Assembly (NCBI RefSeq): GCF_024713945.1
Contig: NW_027461515.1
Coordinates: 62,001-126,000 of the forward strand
Reading direction: 5' to 3'
DNA length: 64,000 bases
Origin: Dermatophagoides farinae
Lineage: Eukaryota > Arthropoda > Arachnida > Sarcoptiformes > Pyroglyphidae
Positions within the stretch are counted from its first letter, which is position 1; every line of letters starts with the position of its first letter. This document shows, in pieces, positions 11,101-22,017 of the stretch. The notes under the pieces are model-generated. The model was not told the origin of the DNA, did no database searches, and saw nothing but the letters and a program-made list of their open reading frames with translations. The position numbers and the translations under genes are program-made.

Positions 11101-13273
11101 AACTAAGTATAATAATGAATTACTCAATCACTTTATATCATTTACATTGAAAAATTGCAACGATCCAACTGTGTTAGTTGACGGAGTTTTTAAACTTTAT
11201 TCTTTGGGCTTGACAGAATACGCGTACATTTTACTCGATGCTATCATACAGAAAAAAAAAGCCAACAACTACTGTTATTCCGTGATAATGAAAAACGAAA
11301 AATTAGTCAACATTTTCATAGAATTAGTTAGTTTACAAAAACCCAATGAGCTAAAAGCACTGATGTCAACGATAGATATTGAAACCTCTAAAAATAAGAT
11401 AATGATTGAAATGTTGAAATCAAAGCAATATGAAAATATTTCCAATGTATTAAATACACAGATAAAACCTGAGAAAGCTTTAGATATTTTGTTTCAGTAC
11501 TGTGACGACTCATCTTTTATATATAGTTACGTAACTCGAATCAATAGAGAAGACATCTGGAAGCTTTATGCTGACAAACTAACCGAAGTCATTCTTTCTG
11601 TCAACTACAACAATAAAAATTTGAATGATTACAAATATTTAATTACTGCGTACAGAAATTCGAATACAAAACTAATTCCTCAAAACATACTTCAACAAAT
11701 TTTAGATCTAAAACAATATGAACTAATCTACAATTACTTGAGCACTGTCTGTAATACTAAGAATAATTTCTACGACAACGAATACGCAATTTGTTTGGCT
11801 CATTTAGACAAACTCGATGAATTATCCTACTTGGTTTCTAATTCAACCGTTGTTAACACTAGCAACTTAGGTAAAACTTTTTTAGATATGGCCACTAGAG
11901 AAAAAGATGAAGTTAAAATAGTCAAGTACTCAAAAATCGCAACAATATTCTTAGAAAAGTCTAACATTAAAAATGACTTGTCAATGTGTTATTTGAATCT
12001 TTCTCGGCTTCATGAAGCAGCCGATTTGGCAATCGAGCATAATGACAAAAAAACAATTGATTTGTTGATAGATAAAGCAATCAAAAATAATGATTGGTTA
12101 ATAATAGACAAAATATCGAAGAAATTAATGAATAATAGGATATATTTCAACCAGCTCATAGATATATATAAAACGCACGATCGAAAACTAGATCTTATCA
12201 AGATTTTAGAGAAATGCATAATAAACGAAAATTTAAACGAAGCTTTAGTTAATGAATTAGTGATTTTGTACGCCGAACTTCAGCCTCAGAAATTAGATTC
12301 ATTCTTCAAACTTTATGTTTTCAAAAACATCGAGTCGCTGAATACTGCAATGATAGAAGAAAGTTTTATCAAACGAAAGCTTTGGAAAGAACTAGTTAAC
12401 TTGTTAATTTTATCGGAAAAACACGAACAAGCTTTAGATTACATTTTACAGCATCCAAACTCATGTTGGGATACGGTCAAAGTATTAGAATTGATTCAGC
12501 ATATAAAAGACGCTACTTTGATATATAAAACTTTAGTTTTACTTATTAAACAAGACCCAAATTTAGTCTCTGAGTTTTTCAGACAACTGACAAACTCCGT
12601 TGAATTAAATTCCGTGATTTCATTAATAACCAACGATCAAGAAATCAGAACTTACAAATCGTTGTTACACAGTCCGATCGGTTCTTGCTTGGGATTTTTT
12701 GAATCGATTCAAGCTAAATATAATACGAACGATACTATGATAAATGACATATTAAACGAATTGTACATTAACCTTTACGATTTCGAAAAATTAGAAAAAT
12801 CAATCGAAATATTTCAAAATTTTGATTTAAGTAAGCTAATCGAATTGTTATCACAAACATGTAGTATGGTAGCAAAGAAAATAATGTTATTAGCTTATAA
12901 AATTAAAAAAGAATATCTCAAAGCATTTGAAATTTGTATGTTTTTTTACGATTTCGAGGCTGCTATTTTAATTGCTATTGATAGTAAAAATGCGGAAGTG
13001 ATTCGATCAATAGCTTCCGAATTGTTATTTAAATACGATAGTGTTTGTTACTATTGTGCTTTAGTATTGTCGTGCTACGACTACTTTAACAAAATTGAAA
13101 TCGTTCAATCACTTTGGATTAAAGATCAAATTGACTTAGCAATTCCATTTATGATGTATATAAATGACACGAAATTTAAAAAAAATAATTCAGATAAAGA
13201 TGAAGAAGACAACATTTATGAATCATTAAATTATTATTCTTATAACAAAAAAACAAGTAATATGTTACTTTAA
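8147..13273 (+). CDS. CLTC: clathrin heavy chain, one 27-base intron
   Basis: Heavy chain of the clathrin triskelion, which coats vesicles formed at the plasma membrane and trans-Golgi. Exon 1 (8147-8185, 13 codons) joins in phase 0 to exon 2 starting 8213, giving 1699 residues, the usual size. The N-terminal beta-propeller (about the first 350 residues) shows family elements such as LLQVFNIENK and VVVTEKHVYHWNC; the rest is a long alpha-zigzag of clathrin heavy-chain repeats ending near FYDFEAAILIAIDSKNAEVI. The sequence is clearly divergent, and the C-terminal trimer-interface tail is short and Asn/Lys rich. Without the first exon the frame would begin at a TTG, which supports the spliced model. 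Confidence 0.9.
8186..8212 (+). other. 27-base spliceosomal intron in clathrin heavy chain
   Basis: Starts GTAAGT and ends TTGTAG, phase 0. Read through, it would end translation at the TAG formed by its own 3' end, so it must be removed to make the protein. Confidence 0.9.
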
Positions 13274-13306
13274 TTATATATTTATATGTTTCGATAGTTT
13301 ACTTTT

Positions 13307-15401
13307 TTAATAATTATAAGTGTATTTATTGTAGATTTTGTGATCCAGTCCACTTACTGTCAAGTAACTCGAAGGTTTGTAATTTCCAAAGTTATTTATT
13401 TTCCAACCTAAACTATTATTGTCAAAATAGAACTGATTTTGCCAATCTAGTTTATTTTGATGACTTAGCCACAAAGATTCTGAATAATTTTTAATGTTTC
13501 GATAAGAAGATTGCAACAAAAAGTAAATAATGTTCCTAAATAGTTTTTTTTAAATAAACTTACAAAATAGCTCCAATGATTGATAGATCCGAAAAATCCC
13601 AAAAATACTTTTTTTTGATTGAATTCTTGAAACGTAAAAATATATGCGATCCAGGTCGAACTGTTTCATAGAAGGTGACGTCTGTTACCATAGCTCTGAA
13701 TGTTCGTAAAGTCATGTAAATGGTGAAAGTAGTTACTAATGTGTTGATAAGCGATATTACAATTAAGAAATAGTAGAAATGAGGAAGTTTAAATATTTTT
13801 AATATTCCTAGACTGTGCTTTATCATTAATTTTTTTTTGTCATGAGATGCCCAAAACAGATTTTTTATCAATTTAAAAAAAACTTCATAATAATGTTTCT
13901 GATAATATAGCAGACAACACAAGTGGAAAACAAACGCTCTTTGATTATTTAAGCCTATACAATTATCTAACCAAGTGCAGTGATGATCAAATTTATCGAT
14001 GCAATAACCACAATCAGTACAATGCTTGGCCCGACAATTCTTCTCGCTTTTACAAGTATAACAAAGACCACTATTGGGCTCATCAGCAGGTAGAATTTTC
14101 ATAATATAATCCTTATCAAGAAGTGAACATCTTTCAGAAAATATATCTTTGACTATGACCCGCATTTGCTCTCGAATAGCATCTCTTTCATTTAAAAACA
14201 TATTTTGCCCATATTCAATTTCACTATCAGACATTTGAGAATTGCGCCAAACACCATTGTTGAAGTTGACGACGAGTTTTTTAATTTCATATTCTTTCTG
14301 TATTAAACCGATTATATGACTATTCGAGTAAGTAGTGTATTGTTTCTCGCGATCAATATAATTTTCAAGTTCAGTTTGTATGTTAGGACTAACTTTTTGA
14401 AAATAAGTTTTTTTTTTAAATTCAGATGCTTGTATTGGAGGTTTGTTTTTTATGTATAAATAAGAATAATAGGTCAAAGATGCAACTAAAAATTTTTTAA
14501 TTCCTAGGCCATACCAAAAAAACTTTTTTTCAAGCCTAGCTACTTTGAGCGACATCAGCGGAAGTAATACGTACATCAAGGTGAAGTATAAAAAACCAAT
14601 AAATCCAAAAATACTTTTAAACTGAATTTTAAAATTCATTCTTTCAAACAGTTGTATGAAACAAAATGCTAAAAATGTTCTGTAGTTTCTTGTTTTATAT
14701 GCTAATATAGCAGGTGTGGCGTTCTTATAATCTATTGAAACGCTATTTAATAAAGGTCGTGCTCCAGCTTTTAGTAGTAAGGGAAGCATATTGGTTGTGC
14801 CTGTAACAGCAACAGTGTGTAAAACCGAGCGAAATTGCATGTCTCTGTGCCCTATATGGGCCTGATGAGACAGTAACCATTGTACAATAATAAGAGATTT
14901 TCTCGAGATGGCCAGTTGAAGCGCTGTTTGTCCATATATAGTAATATCTTCTAATGAAAATCCTTGTAAATATAGCCATTCAAGTAAAAACAAAATTCTA
15001 TTAGCGTCATGATCTGGAGCTTCGCTACAAATTGTCATTAATATATTAGAAGCATTTATATTATAAACGTAAAGAGTATGAAATCCATATCTCTGAGCTA
15101 CAAATTGTATAAACTGTATGTTCAAAGATCTAGCCGCATAATGCAAAGCAGTATCACCTAAGTTGTCTGCGTGAAATGGTGAGCAATTAAGTTCTATAGC
15201 CTTCATCCACAATTCTTGATCGTTGAACCACACAGATAAATGAAGAACCAACGTGTCTTCTAAAATGGGAAGATCATTTAAGTGAGTTACAAATAGTTCT
15301 TCCGCTGTTTTTTTAAAAGCAGAAATATTGTTTTCTTTGCAATAGGAAATTAACTCCGATCTGATATCTTTTACAGGATCATAACATTGGTAGTTGGACA
15401 T
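13307..15401 (-). CDS. ankyrin-repeat DHHC palmitoyltransferase, one 28-base intron
   Basis: Protein S-acyltransferase of the Akr1/ZDHHC13-17 type, a multi-pass Golgi or endomembrane enzyme that attaches palmitate to cysteines of cytosolic proteins. The 688-residue product begins with ankyrin repeats (roughly residues 65-240, for example DNLGDTALHYAARS and IYGQTALQLAISRKS), then two membrane segments, the cysteine-rich domain with CYTCKSEKNCRAKHCTDCGYC, the catalytic DHHCTWLDNCIGLNN, and two more membrane segments. Exon 1 is 15401-13564 and exon 2 is 13535-13307; splicing continues the frame in phase 2 and adds 76 residues after the last hydrophobic stretch. It converges with clathrin, 33 bases from its stop. 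The general call is secure; the orthologue is not. Confidence 0.9.
13536..13563 (-). other. 28-base spliceosomal intron in the DHHC gene
   Basis: On the minus strand it starts GTAAGT and ends ATTTAG. Removing it carries the frame past an immediate stop into a 76-residue C-terminal tail. Confidence 0.85.
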
Positions 15402-15566
15402 TTTAACTAATAAAAAAACTACTTAAAACTCATCACGTTCGTTCACAACAATTTAACAGAAAATTTAGATTTGATTGATATGATTATTTGGTTGATTATT
15501 ATTTTAAATATATTATTTTATATAAAATTAATCAATTATTTTTTTTTTTGCGAAAATGGGTTGATT

Positions 15567-17132
15567 ATGTATTTAACAGATATTTTTGTTTCAAACATTG
15601 GTAAAAATGAGGCAACACTTGTTCATATAATAAAGTTTAAAGAAAATATATTAACTCATGAACGTTATAAACTAAGTTCTTCATCAGAGCCGATGGTAAG
15701 TCGATCATCTGCCGATGTAGATGGTAACATTATTTCTGTCAAGTTTATTTCGTTGAAACAAGATTTATATATTGTTTGCGCAGAACCGACTTTTTTATAT
15801 TTGTTTGATTTATCTTTGACTTTTATGGGAAAATCAGAATGTTCTAAAAAAATCAACTTTGTAAATAAAGTTTTTATTCTTTCACTGTGTGACAATAATC
15901 TAAAAACTAAAGGCAGTAAAAACTTTGATTTTATTGATAAAACAGAGCTTAAATTATCTGAACAGGAAAATTATAACTTTGTAAGCTTAGATGATATACA
16001 AAAAAAAAATAATGATCTTATAAACATTGAAGAATTAAAACGATCTGTTGAGTATCAAACTTTTAGTTCTAGTATAAGTCGACAAAAAATTTTTGAAGAT
16101 TTTAGAACGCTATTTAATTCTAAAGAAATAAGTAAACAAAAGAAAAATACTGAACAAAATATGAAGCTTTCATGTTTGTTAGATTTAGAAGAAAATAATA
16201 ATATTGAAGAAGCTTGTATTAGTAATTACAATATTCTAGGAACCTATCTGTATCTGAAATTTGAAGATTTTTCGTCAATGATAGTTAGTGTGCCAGAGTT
16301 TGATTCGATTGAAATAAGTTTGGAGCGATATTTTTATAACGGCGATAAAGAGTTGGTTATAAATAGCGATATCTACTTGTTCACAGCGTGTAGTTCTGAT
16401 GAAATTTGGCGTTATAATACATGCAACGAATCGTCTTGGCTCAAGAAACTATGGTCACAAATTAAATTACCAAATCTTAACGATAATTATTTAAATCTTA
16501 AAAAAATCAAACCTAATTCACTAAATGAAATCAAAATAGATTTTCAAAACAATAAAGATATATATATAAAAAAAAACCATAATGAACTTCAGTTTGGAAA
16601 CTTAGGACTAAATCTAAGTAATTGTCGCTGGTTTTTTTTCAACGCAGAAAAAAATGGAGTGTTGGCGGAAACAACTAATGTAAAAATAGAAAAACGACCC
16701 CTGGGTGTTTCAAGAGCCATCGTTTTATCGGTATGTGAGCTATTGGCTCTAAATTGTTTCATCGATGATAATAAAATTATTAACCACACAAGCACAGATT
16801 ATGTCGTTTTTTGGTTGTCAAATACATCTCAGTTCTCTATAAAACCGATAGTTTGGTTTCAAACACAGAATGGTTACATATTTGTTGTTGATATACAAAA
16901 TATGTCACTTGCATTTATGACTCAGGCACCAATAAACAATCAGTTTCTTGTAGATTCATATCATTTATTTAATTTAATAAATTATGATCAAAAAGAAGGA
17001 AAACTTACAAGAAATTGCAATGATTATACTGTACGTCCAAACTGTGTTTTAATTGGTTATAATGAAAAATACGTTTTTTTACAAAATGAAAAATTAGAAA
17101 TAATTTTTGTCGACTGTTCAAACACCTCATAA
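15567..17132 (+). CDS. hypothetical protein, possible beta-propeller, 521 aa
   Basis: I do not recognise this protein. From the ATG at 15567 it is 521 residues long; an in-frame ATG at 15480 would add a very hydrophobic, AT-rich N-terminal stretch of 29 residues that looks more like untranslated sequence, so I prefer the later start. The protein is rich in short beta-strand-like segments such as LYIVCAEPTFLYLFDLSL, and later YIFVVDIQNMSLAFM and KYVFLQNEKLEIIFVDC. These resemble blades of a divergent beta-propeller as in nucleoporins or scaffold proteins. A charged, low-complexity linker lies around residues 110-200. It is divergent from the DHHC gene and converges with the phosphofructokinase, 14 bases apart. 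Confidence 0.65.
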   Translation: MYLTDIFVSNIGKNEATLVHIIKFKENILTHERYKLSSSSEPMVSRSSADVDGNIISVKFISLKQDLYIVCAEPTFLYLFDLSLTFMGKSECSKKINFVNKVFILSLCDNNLKTKGSKNFDFIDKTELKLSEQENYNFVSLDDIQKKNNDLINIEELKRSVEYQTFSSSISRQKIFEDFRTLFNSKEISKQKKNTEQNMKLSCLLDLEENNNIEEACISNYNILGTYLYLKFEDFSSMIVSVPEFDSIEISLERYFYNGDKELVINSDIYLFTACSSDEIWRYNTCNESSWLKKLWSQIKLPNLNDNYLNLKKIKPNSLNEIKIDFQNNKDIYIKKNHNELQFGNLGLNLSNCRWFFFNAEKNGVLAETTNVKIEKRPLGVSRAIVLSVCELLALNCFIDDNKIINHTSTDYVVFWLSNTSQFSIKPIVWFQTQNGYIFVVDIQNMSLAFMTQAPINNQFLVDSYHLFNLINYDQKEGKLTRNCNDYTVRPNCVLIGYNEKYVFLQNEKLEIIFVDCSNTS

Positions 17133-17146
17133 ATAAATGTTAGAAA

Positions 17147-20100
17147 TTATAAATTGTTATCTTTAAGTTTTTGTAAGACTTCAGATTCTTCAGCAACTAA
17201 TTTATGGAATCTTGAATTATCGTTCTTACATTTAAGTAAAGTTAGGTACTGAATATTTTTTAATATCTCTCTTAACTGCGAATAAAGTTCATATTTGTCG
17301 TTGTAATCAAACCAATAAGTATATGGACATGTGTATCCCATTTTACTAAAAAATTGAATGCTACCACAGAGTGTATAATAATTTGATAATGAAAAACGTT
17401 GATCCATGCTGCGAAGAAAAGCTAAGGACGGTCTGTCTGATAAACGGATAACATTGACTACTTTATTGTAACAAGATTTTAATTTCATTGAATGTTCCAC
17501 AATATTGTTGCAACATCGCAAGCTCAAAGCTAAATGTTTCCATTCGGTTATCGATGTTGACATATTATGACAAGACGTAATGTAACCAGACTGTCCATCT
17601 TCACATAAAATTCCCGCTAAATATCCGTTCGTTAATCCCAATGTACAATCAAAATTAGAAGGTATTGCATTGATCAAAGCGTCAAAGTATGTGAAGGTGA
17701 AATAGTTGAATTTTACACTTTGTTCTTTTCGTAATTTAATTTCTTCTGAAACTAAATAAAGAATAAACTCTCCCACGTTAAATCTTCCTAATCTTTTGTT
17801 ATACAAATATTTGATCTTCGCCAAGGACAATTTATAAGATAAGAAATCAATTGTGTCGGAATCATTTTCATTTATATCATCACTCTTACAAATTTGCCTG
17901 ATCACGCTATTGGAGTCTTCAAGGAAAAACGATTCGATTGAATTACTCGTTAAAATTACACCGTAATTCTGGCCCGATATGCTTCGTTCTACTATAATAT
18001 CTGTTATATCTGTGATTATTTGTTCAAAAGAATTTGGTTTTTGTAAATAACTTTCTGGCAAAATAGTAATGTTTGGATGACATTGAAGAGCTACTTCCAC
18101 CATAATATCGGAAACTAATCCAGATTCTACACTTACTAAAAACCAATATTTTTTGGCAGAAATACAATCGATACATAAACTACTTACAACCTGAGCCAGT
18201 GTTTTAGTATAAGAATTGTAACCAACAGCTAACTCAACAAAGTCGTTGTGTATATCATTTGAATAGCTAACGGGAACTGCATTTATTAATAACTTAGAGT
18301 TGATATTATTTTTGCAGTTATTTAATAACAATGCCATAGCCATTGCATTTAATCCTCCTAAAATAATTAAAGCAGAACAATCGTTAGTTTCACATGACTT
18401 TATAATTTTTTCAAGTGTTTCATTTGAAGAATATTTTGACATATCATATTGAGTATATGAGATAGGGTATGTGCCTGTATTGTTATAGTTAACAGCAAAA
18501 GTCGAATCAATAGTTGTGTAATTATTTTCGAATATGTCATCAATAGTTTTAAATACCTTTACAGAATTGCCAATTTGCTGCGCGCGTCTGTATATTCCAA
18601 TTAAGACATTGGTTGAACCAGACGCCGGAATATCTAAATGTATAACTGCAAAACATTGATTCCTTAACTTAGATTTTTGACCTGCCATAATATCAAACGT
18701 TAAATATCGAGTGCTGCAAGTACAACTATCACTGGGAGCAGAGCATTGCTGTAATAATTTTGTACCGCAATCTGGAGAACAAAGCTTTGGATGAATCTGA
18801 ATCTGAGTTTTTCGTCGTTGGTTTAATAAAGGTGATGTAATAAAACCATCAATCTTCTCTTCATTTCTCTTAATTATATCTTCAAGTAATTTGGTATTGA
18901 CCAAGTAAGGACAGTCATTAACGTTTGGGCCTTCAAATTGAATTCCACCTGGTGATTCGTACGAATCGAATAATCTCCATTTTTTCCTTAATTGGGCAAA
19001 AGCTTTAAAGCAAGGTCCGTCTAATTCTACTAAATATTTCTTTATAACTGGAACGTTTTTTCCTTTTCGTTTTTCAAGATTAATCATTTTGATTAATGGA
19101 TAAGCCCTTGGGTTCCATTTTTCTGCTGGTTCATGCAAGTCACTAAGTGTAGTTATATATCCGTTTAATTTGTTAAAAACAATGTTTCCAGCAACGTAAC
19201 CTAACGAATAACAATAATTCGAATCAAAATTAGAAGGCATTGAGCATCGACCTTCATAACCCAAAAATTGTGTTGAAAATTTAAGATCGAAGTCTTTATG
19301 TTGCTTTTTTAGTTTTTCTTCCACTAATAACATTAAAAGAATTTCTGTTTCGATTTTTGAAACTTGGACGTTTCCATGTCCATCTCTATCAGCTAAAAAA
19401 CCTATTCTTATCTGTTCTGGAAGAAAGTCGAAAATTTTCAAGGATTCTGGAGTTAATTGGTTTTTATCAAAATTTGAATTATCGTTGTTTAGAAGTTCAT
19501 TCAATTCTGAAATTAAAACACCAATCTCAGGGATAAATTCAACTAAACCTTCTGCTATTAAAATTAAACCATAATCTTTTTGGATCCTATGACGTTCCAC
19601 CATTAAATCTACGATTTCATCAACAATATTTTCTAAACTTCGATTTTCTGCTTTAATTTCTTCACTGCAAAAAGCTAAATTAGGATTTGTTCTAAGAGCA
19701 CATTCTAGTAGTATATTTGATGCTGCTCGTCCCATTAATCTAACAAAACAATATTTGTCTTTAGTAGTAAGGATCGAAGACGAAATATTGCCAATAAGTT
19801 CACTATAAACTTTACAAGCTGTGTCAAATCCGTATGAGCATTCTATATACTGATTTTTTAGATCTCCATCAATAGTTTTTGGCACTCCAGTAACGACACA
19901 TTTATGTTTTTTACTAGCAAAAAATTCAGCCAAAATAGCACTGTTCGTATTAGAATCATCTCCACCAATGATAACAATGCCATCTAAATCAAGCTCTGTT
20001 GCAAGCTCTAGGCATTTTTGAAGTTGGTCACTGGTTTCGATTTTATCACGACCAGACCCGATCATATGAAAACCACCACCATTTTTATACTTAGAAATGA

Positions 20101-20512
20101 TTTCCAAGTTTAGTTCGATGTAACTTTTAGTAAACAAACCTTTAGAACCACCTAATATACCATATAATTTGTTTTCGTTATTGTGCTGCATTAGAAAATC
20201 ATAAATTCCTAATATTACATTATGACCTCCAGGCGCTTGACCTCCTGAAAATAGTACGGCTACATTTAACGCTTTATCCGTGTTTTTTTTTTGTTGTTTT
20301 TTTTTTACGAACTGTACAGATTTTTGTTTATAAGTGTTCGGAAAAAGTTTAGCTACATTAGCATCAATACTAAATTCATCGTCTAAATAATCGATGCCAC
20401 ATACATGAGTTTTTAAAGCTTCTGGCAACACTGGGTTCCATTCGAAACGAAATGATTGAATATCGGAAAATTCTGTGGAAACTGAACGGTTACAAAATTT
20501 ATAATTCTCCAT
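17147..20512 (-). CDS. PPi-type phosphofructokinase, two fused domains
   Basis: Glycolytic enzyme of 1121 residues in which two phosphofructokinase domains are fused head to tail. The N-terminal half carries a complete PPi-type active site: VLFSGGQAPGGHN, GGSKGL, GGDDSNTNSA and the catalytic PKTIDGDLK followed by GFDTACKVYSELI. The second Asp of GGDD and the Lys of PKTIDGDLK are the residues known to favour pyrophosphate over ATP. The C-terminal half (from about residue 610) keeps the fold, with IHLDIPASGSTNVLIGIY and ILGGLNAMA, but has VPVSYSNDIHND where the catalytic aspartates should be, so it is probably structural or regulatory. Long fused forms are known in apicomplexans. It fits a PPi-based, possibly reversible glycolysis. 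Confidence 0.9.
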   Translation of the reverse strand: MENYKFCNRSVSTEFSDIQSFRFEWNPVLPEALKTHVCGIDYLDDEFSIDANVAKLFPNTYKQKSVQFVKKKQQKKNTDKALNVAVLFSGGQAPGGHNVILGIYDFLMQHNNENKLYGILGGSKGLFTKSYIELNLEIISKYKNGGGFHMIGSGRDKIETSDQLQKCLELATELDLDGIVIIGGDDSNTNSAILAEFFASKKHKCVVTGVPKTIDGDLKNQYIECSYGFDTACKVYSELIGNISSSILTTKDKYCFVRLMGRAASNILLECALRTNPNLAFCSEEIKAENRSLENIVDEIVDLMVERHRIQKDYGLILIAEGLVEFIPEIGVLISELNELLNNDNSNFDKNQLTPESLKIFDFLPEQIRIGFLADRDGHGNVQVSKIETEILLMLLVEEKLKKQHKDFDLKFSTQFLGYEGRCSMPSNFDSNYCYSLGYVAGNIVFNKLNGYITTLSDLHEPAEKWNPRAYPLIKMINLEKRKGKNVPVIKKYLVELDGPCFKAFAQLRKKWRLFDSYESPGGIQFEGPNVNDCPYLVNTKLLEDIIKRNEEKIDGFITSPLLNQRRKTQIQIHPKLCSPDCGTKLLQQCSAPSDSCTCSTRYLTFDIMAGQKSKLRNQCFAVIHLDIPASGSTNVLIGIYRRAQQIGNSVKVFKTIDDIFENNYTTIDSTFAVNYNNTGTYPISYTQYDMSKYSSNETLEKIIKSCETNDCSALIILGGLNAMAMALLLNNCKNNINSKLLINAVPVSYSNDIHNDFVELAVGYNSYTKTLAQVVSSLCIDCISAKKYWFLVSVESGLVSDIMVEVALQCHPNITILPESYLQKPNSFEQIITDITDIIVERSISGQNYGVILTSNSIESFFLEDSNSVIRQICKSDDINENDSDTIDFLSYKLSLAKIKYLYNKRLGRFNVGEFILYLVSEEIKLRKEQSVKFNYFTFTYFDALINAIPSNFDCTLGLTNGYLAGILCEDGQSGYITSCHNMSTSITEWKHLALSLRCCNNIVEHSMKLKSCYNKVVNVIRLSDRPSLAFLRSMDQRFSLSNYYTLCGSIQFFSKMGYTCPYTYWFDYNDKYELYSQLREILKNIQYLTLLKCKNDNSRFHKLVAEESEVLQKLKDNNL

Positions 20513-20781
20513 GTTAAATTTTGATAACTGCTTAATGTGTTTTAATTAAATAAGCTGTGTTTTGTGAGTTCGTACCGCAAATTCAATGTAAAAAAGGAAT
20601 TGAATTTATATGTATGCTTAAAAGTTTACTTTCTTGATTAATAATTTATATTTTGATCAATAAAAAATTATTTGAACTGTGAAACCGTAGTGCGCGCGCA
20701 TTATTGTTTTTATCTTATTTTTCGTTCGGCTGTGATAATTATAAAAAAAGTTAGTAATCAACAAGATTAATTGAGCTGTAG

Positions 20782-21492
20782 CTAAAGTTGTTGAAAAAAC
20801 TCAGATTCTTCATTAATATGCTTAATATTATTTATGCTTTGCAATGATCTGTTTTCTATTCTATTGTTTATGTTGCAAAATAAATTTTCTTGAACCCTAT
20901 CTTCATCTTCGTATTTGAAAGAGTCGATTGTGCAAGCTTCAAATTCAGAATCAGGTTCTAAAAGGTCTAATTGTTCAATTTGATTGATTCGGTTTTGGAA
21001 TTGAATGGAATCAAAACTGGAGAATCCCGGGTGCTGCTTCCTTCTTATTTGTTTAAATCGCGATCGACTGTCTTGAGCTAGGTTCGAACCATTAATTGAA
21101 AGAGATCTAAGATTTATGTCGGATGACAAGTTATTTCTTATTTGTGGAACTATTTTTTTAGTTCTTTTCCAAGATGTATTGCTCATGCAAAATAAGTTAT
21201 TTATATTTTGTGCGTCGTTGTGTTCGCTTATTTTCTTGGTTGTGAAAAGCTTGATCAAATCGTCTGTCAGATTAGTCTTATGATCTAAAATATTTGAAGA
21301 AGCTTGTGGCTTGTGTTGAAATATTGGTTCGATTGACCCATTAGCTTTAATAAATTGTTTCTCTATCAGCTTATTGTACGAGCTGTCATTTTGAGGTTTT
21401 TTAATCTTATGCGTTAATAGATTATTTTCAATGTAAAATTCCCGCCATTTCTGCACAGAAAGCCTAATTTCTTTTGGTCTAATGTCTTCCAT
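20782..21492 (-). CDS. hypothetical protein, 236 aa
   Basis: I do not recognise this protein. The first in-frame ATG is at 21492, giving 236 residues; the frame is open a few codons further upstream without another ATG. It is polar, rich in Asn, Ser, Gln, Ile and Lys, with basic clusters SWKRTKK and RFKQIRRKQH followed by an acidic C-terminal third (LLEPDSEFEACTIDSF, KYEDEDR). There is no membrane segment or recognisable domain, and much of it is probably disordered. It follows the phosphofructokinase on the same strand direction, separated by a 270-base spacer. A nuclear or regulatory role is possible from composition only. Confidence 0.55.
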   Translation of the reverse strand: MEDIRPKEIRLSVQKWREFYIENNLLTHKIKKPQNDSSYNKLIEKQFIKANGSIEPIFQHKPQASSNILDHKTNLTDDLIKLFTTKKISEHNDAQNINNLFCMSNTSWKRTKKIVPQIRNNLSSDINLRSLSINGSNLAQDSRSRFKQIRRKQHPGFSSFDSIQFQNRINQIEQLDLLEPDSEFEACTIDSFKYEDEDRVQENLFCNINNRIENRSLQSINNIKHINEESEFFQQL

Positions 21493-22017
21493 AAAAAGGT
21501 TAAATAGGTGCAAAAGATCATATTCGGCATGCTTTAAATTATAGCTTCAAATCTATGCTAATCTTTTATTTTACGTTATCGTGAAGTGTATTATGCTAAC
21601 AAGTTATTGCAAAATATATATAGCTTTATCGTTAATAGCGTAAAACATAAAAATTTGGGAGTGACTTAAAAACTAGTCATTGAATCTTGAGTAAAAGAAC
21701 TTTTATTAATTATAGTGAAACGGCGTATTAGTTATGTTATTGATATATTCGATAAAATAAATTTAGAATGTAAATCACAATGTTTGAATCGAACGTTTTA
21801 TTGTTTCAAACTCAGAAAATCTCATAATATTACTATCAAGGTATTACACATGAAAAATTTTATATTATAATTATAATTTAGTATACAATTGAAATGTATA
21901 ATGTAATAGTAACGTTATTTTTAAGTTTCTAGTGATAACCAAAAACTCTAGATTTTTAGCTATACGACATTAAGGCAAAAAAAAGGAGATTTGCTTTGTG
22001 AAGCCGCAACATGATGT
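21493..22017. other. 525-base intergenic region with no gene seen
   Basis: Very AT-rich sequence between two genes on the minus strand. I found no reading frame with coding character, no tRNA fold and no spliceosomal RNA core motif here. It should hold the promoter of the gene ending at 20782 and the 3' end of deoxyhypusine hydroxylase. It is the longest empty stretch in the window. Confidence 0.5.

Noticed and set aside
15480-15566. N-terminal hydrophobic extension of the gene at 15567
   Set aside because: It is made of AT-rich low-complexity codons and looks like untranslated leader; the later ATG is preferred, though not proven.
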